Assembly (NCBI RefSeq): GCF_932526225.1
Contig: NC_064042.1
Span: 9,830,540 to 9,894,539 of the forward strand
Direction: 5' to 3'
DNA length: 64,000 nucleotides
Source of the DNA: Nematostella vectensis
Lineage: Eukaryota > Cnidaria > Anthozoa > Actiniaria > Edwardsiidae
Positions within the stretch are counted from its first letter, which is position 1, and every line of letters starts with the position of its first letter. Below the pieces are notes generated by a model. The model was not told the DNA's origin. It did no database searches and worked only from the letters and a program-made list of their open reading frames with translations. Shown here piece by piece: positions 22,901 to 37,300 of this stretch. The translations under genes and the position numbers were made by a program.

Positions 22901-24802
22901 ATGTTGATGATGGTTGTGGTGATGGTGGTGATTATAACAATGGTGGTTGTGATGATGGTTGTGATGGAGATGAAGGTGATGGTGGTGGTGATGACGATGG
23001 TGATGGCGGTGTTGGTGGTGGAGATGGTTGTACTGCTGATGATGGTGGTGATGACGATGGTGATGGCGGTGATGGTGGTTGTAGTAATGATGATGGTGGT
23101 GATGACGATGGTGATAGCGGTGATGGTGGGGTGATGACGATGGGATAGCGGTGATGGTGGTGGTGATGATGATGGTGATGGCGGTGATGGTGGTGGTGAT
23201 GGTTGTAGTGGTAATGGTGGATGGTGATAAGATGGTTGTGATGACCTCGTTGATGGTGATGCGGGAGATTGTGATGGTGGTGATAATGGCTGTGGTGATG
23301 ATGATGGTTGTGGGGATTATGCTGATGATAATGATGATGCTGAAGGTGTTGATAATAATAGGGTAATTGTCATACCTCTACTGGTGTAAGCTCGTATTGC
23401 TCCTCTTGGACCACAAGAATCCTCTTCTTCACATAGGGGAAGTGATTCGACGCTGAAATACCAAACAATCGAATAGTTTAACAGGTCATTCTTTTGCTTC
23501 AACTTTTGTTTATCTCTTCCTTTCTCTATCATTGTTCTCCGTCACCCTATTTGCCATATCTTATTTTCTCCCCTCTCCCTATTTCTGTTCCGTACTGGGG
23601 CGTATTCACCCACTCGTTATGGTCTACCTCTAGCATTATTCCTCCAGACACCATGCGATCTTCACATACCCTCGGCGCAGTCACCACAAGCAAATTTACT
23701 CACTGGTTTTCTCTTTGGAGTATTCCCCTAGAGCCACTCGCCTCCCCCTCCCCCCTCCTTAACACCCTGACCCCATAATTTACTTACTCGTTAACCCCTG
23801 GCCCCGTCTAAGGGTTGTATTCAATTACTTGTTAACCCCTGGACATGTCTACGGGTTTCACTTACTCACTCATCAAAAACTGAGCTCATGAAAGGTTGTG
23901 TCCACTCACTTGTGAGAATAGTCTTTCTCTTGCATTGCTCCTCAAGGCTTCCATGTGCTTTCCCGCTCGCTGTGAAAGGGGTCTCGTAGATGAAGCGTCG
24001 TATGTTGTTATTGCGCTCAAACACAGTGATTCTTTGCTCCATCTCCTCATCGTCAAAGTACGGCTTCACAAACGTGATCTAGGTAGACACGAATGAACAT
24101 AAGAGAGCCGCAATGGAACAGTTGCATGGGCTTCGCCCCTCAAACAAGAAGTTCCGGGTTCGAAACTGAGACACGACAGCTGAAGGTTTAGCGTACAAAA
24201 GCCCTGGCTAGTCACACTGAGGGCTGTATACACCGCCTTTTCTCCGATGAAGTCTTAGGCGCTGTCTTCTATAGCAGTTTATTTAACCTGTACTTGAGCC
24301 CCTATACTTCTGTGTCAGTCACACTTACGAATTGAAAATACAAGGAGGTATCCGTATCTACATAAAAGTCAATCGCGCATGTAGCGCTTAGAGACGTTTA
24401 CATAGGAAGGGATACACGAAAGCAACCTTTTCATGTTTTCACATTAGGGGATAAAAATACTATATGGGATGACAGCATAGCATGAAAACAACAACAACAA
24501 CAGTTGCAGCTTAATGAAACTATGGGCTTCCATCTTACCTGAATATAGCCAATCTCAGAATCCAGTTCGTCAGAATGGACCTTCAAATGTTATTGGTTGC
24601 CATTAGTCACAGCATGTATTAAGAGGCCCTTCTCATAGAGATAACACATACTTCATTAAACAGATGAAGGGGTACAAAAGAAATGAACCGGTGGGAGTGA
24701 TAATATAAAAGTGTCCAAACAGACTATCACCAAAGATTGTCAGCAACCTAAATAGGCGACTTGCACTGAGAAATCACGTGACTTTTTGGGCGGCAAAACA
24801 AC

Positions 24803-24836
<34 letters not shown>

Positions 24837-25979
24837 AAGCAACTTTTTTTTAACGTTTATTAATCAGCCAGAAAGATTCAGAAAAGGCTTTTTTTTTTCA
24901 TTGAAAGATTTCGTTGGTCTCTGGCGTGACGGCGGCGGAAATTTCGTGGTTTATTTGGACTTTTTTACTTGATTTTGCCTATTGCAATCGCGTATTATTT
25001 CAGGTAAAAGACAGAAATCGATTGCACAGAAAGGAAGCCTTAGGGCAGTGGAGGTTTGGTTACGTTTGCAGATGTTTGGCAGCGAGTACACAGGCTGTCT
25101 AGTCTGTTTTCCGGGAATTTGGGGATACTGGGATTTCTGTGGCACGCGGACAAAGAAAAGAGGTTTGGGTCGGGCTACGCGAACGCATTTCCATGATTTC
25201 CTAACTAACACAAACCGCCTGTGTACAGGCAAGATTTCTGGCCAAGTTTGTTTATTGGAGGACAAAAAAGGACAAGATTAGTTCATAGGAAGGAGTAAAG
25301 TGAAGATGTGGTTACCTTTGCGGACTCGTGAATCAGCTTGATGTGCTTCTCGCTGTGCTTACTGGAATACATGCCCTGCAGTCGCTGCGAGATCTCTGAT
25401 AGAGAGGTGATCTTTGGCTCCTTGTAGATGTACTCCTTGCCGTCGTCGTCCGCGAACATCTGAGAAACGATAGAGACAAAATGGAAAGCGAATATCTGAG
25501 AAACGATAACCAAATAAAAAGGTAAGCGAACATCTTATAAACGATACGAGATAATATGGTTTCCAAAAAAGCTACTTTGGCATTTAAAGTTGTTCTGATT
25601 CAAGGTGGAAAAGCCGAACAATCACATACACCTATTTCAAAAAACGTTGTCAGTGCAAACGGACAAATGACAGTTCCGCAACCGAAGGATACCATGGGTC
25701 CCATAATATTTGAACCCAATGCAGATGAACATGGATTAACTATACAATAATAAATTAAATGCTATCACTGGAGTTCATATATAAGCACCTTCCGGTCTCG
25801 ACATTTTCCATTCGACGTTCGCACTGGCAACGTTCTTCTTATTATACAAATTCTTCTTATTGTATAAATAAACAGTGACACTCTGCCTAAAGCGAAGCAT
25901 TCAGGAGGCAATCAGAGGTTTTGGGCGTATCATTGTTTTCATATAAACTCTTTGATTTGAATTGATAATCACTTGATAC

Positions 25980-26011
<32 letters not shown>

Positions 26012-28372
26012 CAGTACACATGACTCACCTTTCCAAAGAACGCCACGCGGAAATACTTGCCTAGCATTCGCTTACCACTCGCGGTCACCTCGACCACCTT
26101 GGCGTACGCTTTAGCGAGGTTTTGATAAGCATTAGCAAGACCCTGGATAAAAGAAACTGTATAAATGTCGCGTTTGACGTACGTTTTAAAAGGTACTGAA
26201 ATGCATTTAATGACAATGACACAAAGTATCCCACTTGTCGAAGGCTTTAGACAGGTTCTGAACATTCTAAGAAAACTTGAGACATTATACAACACAATTT
26301 AAAGCGTGATAAGACTCCATAAAGGAAGAACCTATCTGCTCGTAGATAACGCCCTACTGGCCGAATCAAAACGATACGGGCTGTGCGCCTCGAAGCTACC
26401 TTTCATACTATTCCTATTTCCTTTTACCTATTACTTTCATTATATTTCTACTATAAACAAATAGCTTTGCCCATGCGCACTTAAGTTCCTCATCTGTAAG
26501 TAACGCTGTACTAATACTGTGCTTACCGCAAAGTTCCTCTCTTGCTCGTAGATGGGAATGGCGAGTTTGTACACCTCGCCCATGACTTCATAACGCTCAG
26601 CTCGATCCAGGAACTGCGCGCTCTTCTCAAGGAGATCGGACAGATGGGCCTGGTAAGTAAAGCGCGTTCACATGAGCTTGTATTGCATACGGTGTACCAT
26701 AGGCGGTACTCATCATAAATAGGTGAAGACATCTCGATACACAAGTGTGTATTACAGGTACCATGTCCGGTACTCATCATATATAGGTAAAGATAGTTCG
26801 ATACATAAGTGTGTATTACAGGTACCACGTCCGGTACTCATCATATATATGTAAAGATAGTTCGATACATAAGTGTGTATTGCCTGGGGTGTACCATGAA
26901 CAGTTCGCATCATATGTAGGCTCGATACATAAGCATATACTGTATGGAGTGAATTACGACTATATTTGGAGATGCCCGCTATAGGGAGGCTATATTGTAT
27001 GGAGTGTATTACGCCTAGGGCTGGGGTGCCCGCTATAGGGAGGCTATATTGTATGGAGTGTATTACGCCTAGGGCTGAGGTGTCCGCTATAGGGAGGCTA
27101 TATTGTATGGAGTGTATTACGCCTAGGGCTGGGGTGCCCGCTATAGAGAGGGGCATATTTTATGTAGTGTATTGAGAGTTGGGATTCTACAGGGAGGCAA
27201 TATTGTATGGAGTGCATTACGCCTTATCCTGGGTAGGCCGCAATAGAGCGTGCTTCATAGCCTTGCCTTATATAACGAGGGCATATTGTATGTAGCGTTT
27301 AACACCAATTGTTTGGGTGCCTGCTATAGAAAGGCTACGTACCAGAGTAAAGCGCTGCTCCATAGCCATGCCCTCGTCTGACTTCATCATGCTTTCGTCA
27401 GGTACCACGTTGGGTGAGATGCGGTAGAACGCCGCGCAGCCCTGCTCGTATTTACCCTGACGCTTCAGGTACTCAGCTACTAAAGCAGCGGCGTGGACGT
27501 AGCAGTGCGCAGTCTACGAAAGAGGCAGAAATACTGTTAGAAAAGGCAGAGGAATGGGGACAATACCAAAATTGCAGGCTCCGGCAAAAAATACTCAGAA
27601 TGTACAATAGGCCCTTCCAGCTATAAGTTTGCGCGCGCATTACCATAGAAACCTACCTTAACTACCAGAATGCAGCGCGCGCATTTCTAAGCTTGCACCA
27701 AACGAAGCGCGCGCTGCATGCCGGTAGTTGAGGTAGGTTTCCATGGTGAGTGCGCGCGCATGCTTATAGCTGGAATGGCCTTTTGCACGAGGTCTTATAT
27801 GGAAAGGAGTGATGCCAATCTTTTACAAAAGCAGCATGGCGTAGATAAGGCAGTGTGCAGAGCATACGCTTGGGCGTACAGAAGTATGACTTGGATCCTG
27901 CTCGGACGTACAGAAGTATGACTTGGATGGTGCTCGGGCGTACAGAAGTATGACTTGGATCGTGCTCGGACGTACAGGGTATGCCTTTCCTCAGAAAAGT
28001 CATCGTGCAACTCGTATGTGTTCGCCATGTTTACTAGCCAAACCTTGTGTAGCACAGGCGTACTGGAGTATGAGTTATCGTGCTCGGGTGTACTACGGTA
28101 TAACTTACCGCGTAGCTCGGGCGTACTAGAGTATGTGTGATTTACCTCAGATAAGTTATCTAGCGCCTCGTGTGTGTTCGCCATGTTTCCTAGCCATGCC
28201 TTGCGTAGCGCAGGTGCACTACCGTATGACTTACCTCGGAGAAGTTGTCATGCGCCTCGTGTGTGTTGGCCATGTTTTCTAGCCATGCCTCGCGTAGCTC
28301 AGGCGTACTGGAGTAGGATTTGGCCAGACTGTACTGTAGGTCCATGAGTACTTCGGGGATATCATCATGTTC
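19976..28372 (-). CDS. DOCK9/10/11-like: DOCK gene exons 35-45: catalytic DHR-2 domain
   Basis: Exons: 28235-28372, 27343-27513, 26527-26649, 26029-26142, 25316-25459, 24539-24580, 23910-24078, 23376-23452, 21469-21582, 20363-20463, 19976-20114. Lobe A has '[20 protein letters not shown]' and '[13 protein letters not shown]'. Lobe B has '[11 protein letters not shown]' and '[20 protein letters not shown]'. Lobe C has '[12 protein letters not shown]' and '[20 protein letters not shown]', the loop that in DOCK9 inserts a Val near the nucleotide and Mg2+ to expel GDP from Cdc42. That loop spans the exon 43/44 junction, so correct splicing there is essential for catalysis. Exon 43's acceptor lies at the edge of a 75-bp tandem array. 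Confidence 0.93.
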
Positions 28373-31300
28373 CTGTTGGGTGAAAACAAAATTAGACATG
28401 CCATTAATTACAATTTTAAATGTTTGTTTTATTAACGTGAAAGCATACTTAATCTGTGAAAAATTAGTTGAGATGTAGAACTCAGAGATGAAAATGCAAT
28501 TACGACACTTTCACGAAACGATATATTCACGATGAATCAACGATGCGATTATGACACTTTTTCCAAAATACTTTCATGAAACGATAATTAACGATGAATC
28601 AACGATGCGATTACGACAATGTTTAATACTTTCACGGAAACGATATATTAACGACGATTCACCTTTTAATGCAATTGCGAACACAATCAAAGTATCTCAT
28701 AATAAAATTGAAATCGAAAAAATAAAATCGCGCATTACATGGAACGTGTAAATATACTTTTTCACACGGCCACGAACACCTGTACTAGGTTTGCACTATC
28801 TGAAAAAGGATACTGCATTAGTTTTATAAAGATATTGTCTATGACGTTAAATAGTCCATTAAGTTGATAATGGCGTCTGAGTTGCCATAGTCTAGATAAG
28901 GGTTTTCCCACGTGGTGGAAATAACACAGTCAACCTCAGGATTCTAATTGTTATCTCGGGGATTAGATCGACCCTTCTTTCTCTCTCAGAAGTAGTTGGC
29001 AAACAAGAATAAACCTAGCAGATGTGCAGAGAAGTTACCCCCTACCCCTACCCCTTTAAAAAAGTGGATAATGACTTGCCTGGATACAAGTAAAAAAAAA
29101 AAGACGGAAATAATAGGCATGAACACAGGCGTACCGTGAAGGCAAACCGCTGTTTTGTCGCGGGCGAAACTGATAACGGTGACACAATCAGCGGGCACAC
29201 AAACAATTGTTGTATTGGGCTCCCTGTGGTCGACAGGGGCGGGACACGAAGTCTTCGACTGCGCACGCGCCGAGGCATGATAATGAATCTCAATTAAAAT
29301 GAACAGCCGCTGTACGGAAAGGGCAAGCTTTGATCCTCACGGTACTTGGCAGTCAAGTCTGGAGTGCCTTCAATACGATTAACATGATTTTTCTATGGGC
29401 TAGTTGCGCCTTCTAATGTCTTTTGGTATCGCTTTATGGCTCTCTGTTTATATTCAGCTCGCTAAAGTTGCGTCAAACAGTCATGCCGTGTGATTAGACA
29501 GTGCTTGGTAAGTTCGGGCACCGTTAGGTAGACCTGATAGGTTCAGCAAATCAGGCAACTGATGATTGCATCTGTTGGTACAACTCTACGCGAATTAAAG
29601 AACTCTACAGAGACAGTCTCGACTGCAGTTTCGACTCGTTACTTCGATACGACGTTTTCTGTTTGTTTTGCGCTATTGCAAGTTAGAAAGTTTTACAGAG
29701 GCAACAGTTATTAGACTCCAATTCAAGCTTGCTGTCGCTAGAGGTGCTCGCAATTTCCCTCTGTGCTTATTCTGGCCATTTGTATGAGAATATACAATAC
29801 AAGGCGTAAAAAAAAAAACTCAAAACAGGCGATTATGCAGAGTCGAATACAGTCTTGTGGTTTCCAGGGTTTAGAAAATGGATAAGGCAATTTTTTTTCT
29901 GCGCTTGTTGCAAATCCAGGGCAACCAAATTCAAAACAATATTGTGCTTGAGGTTTGCCGTAGAAACAGTTCCTGAAGTGATGGCCAAACGTTTTGGATA
30001 GATAGTTATGAGAACAAAGTTGGAAAATGCAATGACAAGACCTTTTTACATCGCCGTGTCCTATTCCTTAACGCGTAAAATCTCCTCTGGATCACTGATC
30101 GTCCTACGGCGCGGTAATGTCCCGAGTCTGTTCACGAGTCTGATTAGACTCCCCAAAGAACTCTGTCTGATGCTCTCATATCAACAATCCAACGTGGACG
30201 CTGCAGACGTCTTCATGCAAACCGTTTGTGTTATGAAAGTTTGATTATGCGACGTGAATTATCGTCTGCAATCTTTAGTTGTTTTGTCTCGGGAGATTCG
30301 GAGGCTTCGTAGGCGAGAGAAATACGCCGAAATACGCCTACGCCAAGCTGGTAATAACAACTTTCTGTTTTTTATTTTTGCCTAAGATTGACCTGTTAAT
30401 CAATATCAGCATGTATCGCTCTTTGGATAACTAAATTTTAGAGCTATCCTCGATGTTGATTCAAAATAAAAACGTAGTTTTTGCGGACGCGAAACAAACG
30501 GAATTCTTGTGATCTTCAGTGCAAATTACTACAAATAGCAAGGTCTGAACTTTAGAGCTCTTGGATCCTTTAGAATCTCTTTATATCTCCGTAATTCACG
30601 TGAATAAGGCAGGAAACATCAGAGGTAAAATTCTTTGTATTTTCGAAGACAGGAATCTCAAGACTTTGAAATTTCAAGAATAAAATCATCAGCAAGTACG
30701 TTCAAACTCTGGACTTGTTTGACCTGTAGAAAACATTATTTTTCTATTCCTTTTCCAATAGCTGTGCCACAACTTGACATTGTACAGCAAGACGTAGACG
30801 TGATCATCCAACTTGATTAAAGATCAGGCTTAATTCTGCAGTATTTAAAAAGAGAGGTTCTCGTTTGTGCGTATGGAGCAACAACTCATAATCCTCTTCA
30901 GGCGCGTTGCGCACAAAATTTTTCCTCTCCTTATTGCTAAGCAGGGTCTGAATGATCAGACTAAGTAGTCAAAGCTTCTATTAGATTCTCGCCCACCAAT
31001 AACCGAGCACGTAAGATTCTCACCCACCAATCACCGAGCACGTAAGATTCTCACCCACCAATCACCCAGCACATATCACCGACCACGCCAAAATATAAAC
31101 AAAACCCGCATTCGGCTCACAAGGTCTGCATGAGCCGAAGACGCATAAAAAAAATCGAAGGACGCGTCAATAAATGATGTTTGTTCTAAAGTAGATTTCT
31201 ATCTTAAATACACGCCATACATATCGATAAATGTTCCATGCGTGTATTCCCGCGGGCTATGCGTACAAATTGGAAAACACTAAGCCAAGTTGTGCTACAT

Positions 31301-34300
31301 TAACAGCAAAGTGAACTCCTGATAAGATGAATCATGAAATGCTTTCTCGCACTCGTGTTACGGGTAGTTGTCTTAGAAACTTCTAGGAATTTGTATTGCA
31401 AACTGTAGCCGTTGTGTTGTTAGGTTGTATTATTCTCGGATTTCTATTTTCATATTTATTCCCCTATATACATAAAACGCTCTTTACGTAAACCACAAAT
31501 TACTAAAATATTTTGTTCATATTTTAAATGCAGACATCCACACTACATGAGTAAACTAGACATTTTGGATACTATTACTTGTATATCTCTGCGTTTCATT
31601 TCAGATACCCGTAGGTCGATAGCTTATCGACGAATCAATCTTTGGTTTGATCAATTTGTTTCGGAGTTGACTCAAGCTCCAGTGGGTGATTGGCAATTGC
31701 GTTGATTGTATTTGAGCACGAGAGGCAGAGAGTGATCACTTAACATGCATTCTTCCTCTGCGTCAAAACCACGCGAAAGTAAACGAGTTGAAGCCAAACA
31801 ATATGAAATAAAAAAAAATGAGGACAAATAATAGAGTCCGCTTTATTGTTTAAAAATAAGGAGTAAAAACAAAATTTTTGTCATAATAGTGAAGTTCAGT
31901 GTTATGATTCTTCAGGGCATTTACATTACTGGGTTACTGCGGTTTGTACTTTATTTAGTTAGACTACTCAGCTGGTGTCTAGAGCATGCGAACCACAACT
32001 CTTCAACGTGGATTTTGTATTGTGGACTACTAAGAGATGACAGAAGAAGGTGTGACGCCTTGCTAATAGGCAACTTGCATTAAGTGGTAACGTGATATTG
32101 GCTGGCAAATTTAAGCCAATCGCCAGAGAGCTATGAAAACAAATAAAATATTTCAATGAAAATAAGCCACTTTTTGGGTGATTTGTAAGCGCTTGTTATT
32201 TTGCCGCCAAAAGCGGTAAAGAGTGAGTTTGCCTCCCATAAACTCACGTGATTTTTGAAAACATTTCAATGAAAATAAGCCACTTTTTGGGTGATTTGTA
32301 AGCGCTTGTTATTTTGCCGCCAAAAGCGGTAAAGAGTGAGTTTGCCTCCCATAAACTCACGTGATTTCTGAGTAGTGCAAGGCGCCTATTAGAATCAATC
32401 CCTCATGTTAAACCAAGTATCTTCCGATAACATTCCAAAGTAGTTTTCAAATCCTTGCACTAGTGTCTATTGCAAACACTTTTCTTGGAAACTTTTAGGA
32501 ATTTCTTGTAGTTTAGTTGGATTTTGGTTTATCTATACTATATATAATATGGTAAGGAATGGACTGTGCGCCACCTTTCACGGAAAAACGGCTGAACTCG
32601 AAAACTCCGAAATCTCACCATTTCCACACATTACCGGAGAAGAGGTGTGCAAAATGTTTTTTATGTCAATATTATACCGGGGAGCAAAGTTCTAACTCAC
32701 GCGTTTTTGTAAGCTAGAGGACAACACGCGCAAGGCTCCATTTTCAAGATTTCACAGAAGCACAAAAAATAATTGATTTCTCGCAGCAAAAAGGACTAAT
32801 GACTTTCACACCTCCGTATCTCTCAAGAAAAATACACTTAAAGTATACAGTAATAAGTCTATCTCCAAAAATATCATCGGGCAGCGATAATAATAAAGAT
32901 AATTATTTTAAAAAGATTTTTATAGTGATTTTAAAGACATATTGATGTGCACGGTATATCCAGCCAAACGGCGTTATATATATTTTTTGTTAACTCTGAG
33001 CCCCCCCCCCCCCCCCCCCCCCCTTGGCTACGGGCTTGAGAGGAGAAATCTTATTCTAGGAAATTTTGAACTGGTATGGTTTGAATTTGGTTGTCCGATT
33101 TCCGCCAAAAACATCATACACAGGGTTCCCAAAACGAATATAGGAAAAGGTGGGATACTAAAATACGGGCGGTATTTCACAGAAATTAAGTACTATTCAC
33201 ATAAATTAAGTACTATTCACATAAATTAACTACTATTCACATAAATTAAGTACTATTCACATAAATTAAGTACTATTCACATAAATTAAGTACTATTCCC
33301 ATAAATTAAGTACTATTCCCATAAATTAAGTACTATTCACATAAATTAAGTACTATTCACATAAATTAAGTACTATTCCCATAAATTAAGTACTATTCCC
33401 ATAAATTAAGTACTATTCACATAAATTAAGTACTATTCACATAAATTAAGTACTATTCCCCTGAAGCACCAGCAAGCCAAATACATTGAAGGATTGAAAT
33501 ATACCTTTAAAAAAGATTTTTATTTCACGGGTAACCACTAGTTTCTTACATTTCTCGAAATATTTAATTCACTCCCATTTGCATTTGAAGTTTTTGGTAA
33601 CTTGCTTGAATTAGCCGATGCTTTCTGTGCTTTAAGTGACTCGGTTTTCTGCAGCAACGCAAATAGCGGCGTGCTTGGTCTTTTTGAGGCTGAGGCGTAA
33701 TATTCAGTGCGCAAATATCACCGGGCGCGCATAGGTGCACTCCGCTGGTATGTCATCTCTGCGATTCGCGCCTCAAATGCAAATCTACTGAATGACCTTC
33801 ATGTCAGCGATTCGTGCCTCAAATACAAATCTACTGACTGACCTTCATCTCTGCGATTCGCGCCTCAAATACAAATCTACTGACTGACCGTCATCTCTGC
33901 GACTCGCGCCTCAAATATAAATCTACTGACTGACCGTCATGTCTGCGATTCGCGCCTCAAATACAAATCTACTGACTGACCGTCATCTCTGCGATTCGCG
34001 CCTCAAATACAAATCTACTGACTGACCGTCATCTCTGCGATTCGCGCCTCAAATACAAATCTACTGACTGACCGTCATCTCTGCGATTCGCGCCTCAAAT
34101 ACAAATCTACTGACTGACCGTCATCTCTGCGATTCGCGCCTCAAATACAAATCTACTGACTGACCGTCATCTCTGCGATTCGCGCCTCAAATACAAATCT
34201 ACTGACTGACCGTCATCTCTGCGATTCGCGCCTCAAATACAAATCTACTGAATGACCGTCATGTCAGCGATTCGTGCCTCAAATACAAATCTACTGACTG

Positions 34301-37300
34301 ACCTTCATTCGTGCCTCAAATACAAATCTACTGACTGACCTTCATTCGTGCCTCAAATACAAATCTACTGACTGACCTTCATTCGTGCCTCAAATACAAA
34401 TCTACTGACCGACTCTCATTAGCGCCTCAAATACAAACCTACTGACTGACCTTCATTTGCGCCTCAAATACAAATCTACTGACTGACCTTCATTTGCGCC
34501 TCAAATACAAATCTACTGACCGACTCTCATTCGCGCCTCAAATACAAATCTACTGACTGACCGTCATTCGCGCCTCAAATACAAATCTACTGACCGACTC
34601 TCATTCGCGCCTCAAATACAAATCTACTTACTGACCTTCATTCGCGCCTCAAATACAAATCTACTGACTGACCTTCATTTGCGCGGTGGCCTGTAGCACC
34701 GTGTGGATCTTCTTCGTCAAATCTTTCACTTCTGAAGGGAAGCTCGTGTTCTGAAAACGAAACACATTGATAAGAAAGAGGTGATGGGCATCTTAAATAA
34801 GGCCAATCACGCCTCCATTTTATGCTCCGCTGATTGTCAAGTCAAACAAACTATACATTTCCATCGGCTGTTTCAGGCATGTAACCAAGATATTATGAAT
34901 CAAATATCGTCAATAACGTATCATACTTCATTCGTAGATGGTTATTTTGAAGTTTCCGTGCGAATTATCTGTTGTTTTCTCAATTATAAACAACAAAGGA
35001 GTGTCTGATCGACATTCTTTAAAGTACGTCGATCAGTCACGCCTTTGTTATTGTTTACATCTGAAAATAGTATGCTCTATTTGGAAGAAGACTTGAGTAA
35101 CATTTTTGTATTGGAAGTATTTCAATGGAAATAGATGCTTTTTGTGACTGGGTCTCGAGAGGGAGTGTAAACTGACAGAAGTCTTTGTAAAGCCCCTGCA
35201 AACTGCGCCAGCACCTGCCAGCATTGCTGGCGAATTTTCGCTATAGGACAAAGGACAAAGGAAATGTCAAAATTGGAAATGGACTATCTGACATTTCCTT
35301 TTTCTTGTGGTCAGTCCAGCAAGAATTCGCCAGCAATGCTGGCAGGTGCTGGCGCAGTTTGCACGGGGCTTAAAGCTTTTAATGGTGCTAAGTACCACAG
35401 GCATCCCATAAATACACCACAGGCACCCCACACGAGGCTTTAGATTTACGATGGCGGACGGATACCGCCAGGCACACGTGTCTATTTCAACACAGGTAGC
35501 CCGTGCGACAAAACTAAGAGGTGGTAGCACACGATGCATCGTTGCGTGTGCGGCATCGTTGCGTGTGCGGCCTCGTTGCGTGTGCGGCCTCGTTGCGCGT
35601 GCGGCCTCGTTGTCGCTCCGCTCTCGTTAATAGCCGAAATGTTTGGCGTATACGAGGGTAATGTAGTTCTAATGTTTTGAGCCTTCCGGGTCCTGAGGAT
35701 GGTACGTGACGATGGGCTAGCAATACATGCCTTTAAATTTTTTTTAATCACCTATCGTAAGACAAGGTATGCGTATGAAATCCCGACCCTCTAAAACAAG
35801 GTTTATACTTCATTTACCACATTAAACCGAAAATATCGCATGGAATTGGATGATTTTTCACAGCCGATGGAATTGGATGATTTTTCACACTTTTGGGTTT
35901 GCTAGGATGACGACGACGTTGGCTGACAGAGGCTCTCTTAGCGCATATCAGCAGATAGGTCTTACGTACAGACCACAGGGTCAGGATCCTTGACAATCTT
36001 CGCAGTCAATCAACTCTGCTAATGGGGGCGAGTAGCGGAAAGAGGGGTAGGGTATTTATGCTTGGACCTCAACACTACTTATTGAAGAGGACGACTGTAA
36101 CTACTCACATTAGGAAACTAGAGCTGAATACTAATTGCACAACGGAGTCGTTCTATAGTCTCTTACTCTGTCACGCAATGCGCCTGACTCTGTCACGCAA
36201 TGCGCTTGACCTATGTCACGCAATGCGATTGACCTCTGTCACACAATGCACTTGCCCTATGTCACGCAATGCGATTGACCTCTGTCACGTAATGCAATTG
36301 GGCTTTACACAGTGTGACAAAGGTCAGAACGGCTGCGTAGGAGTGGAACTTGGTCCTACCTTCATGCCTTTGTCTTCGCTCGCATAGTTCTTGAGGGCAA
36401 CCAGAGAGTTGTGCACCGCTGGTCTGTTGAGCCCGCTCTGCATTAGCCGCGAGACGGCCACTATAACCTGAGAAATATTAAAGGGGATTGATCACCAGCT
36501 GCGCATCTTGTTTGCGCATTTAAAGTCTCTCTTGGGCCACGCTAGGTTCTCAAAGTATGATTCTTTCAGCAGTTGTCAGATTCAACCGCTTAATGCTTTG
36601 ATTCATAAACCAAATCATTGAACCAAACCATAACATGAGGCTAAGGTCTGAAAGGGAGTCTAACCTTGTACCTGCAGGTTTTACACAAGTTTGTCACTGT
36701 AAAATTCCAGCCATAATTCCTAGTTGCACATAGCCTGTAATTCAGTTGAAACTGTGAATAAGGGCTGTAAAAATGTACTGAAGTAGGCAGGTGCTTAAAA
36801 AAAGCCGGTTTTAAAAGGATTGACGCAAAATAAGCTCTATAATTCATTCTAAACATCAGACGAAAAGTAGCCGGCGATAAAATGTCAAGTAGCCGGCGGA
36901 ACTCCGGCGGCCGCCAGCTTGTTTTGACGGCCCTGCGAATACCTTTAATAAACCATATTATCGTTGTTGTTGTTCTAAAAACGGATCTACAAAACGGACA
37001 CAAAAGTAATTATGAATATGGTTTTAGGGACCTTTCTATGCAGAAAGTGACAAAGTAAATATCACAGGTAAATATTAGATAATCAAACACTAAATGGAAT
37101 AATGTGGATGAAGAATCAGTTTTGTTTACACAATCAAAAAAGAAATCTTCCACGAGTTCATAAAGAAAATAGCGTACACTGTCTTTAAAATAGAAACCTT
37201 TTTTCTTTATGAAAACAAATATAAAATCTACAGACATGCATATATTGCATTTACAAAAGTGCTTTCCTTATTAAAACCATAAGAACTATCTAACAAACCA

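Noticed and set aside
30618-30655. Short resemblance to an 18S rRNA segment ('cagaggtaaaattctt')
   Set aside because: Only about 20-25 bases match, with mismatches and no flanking rRNA sequence. Chance is likely.
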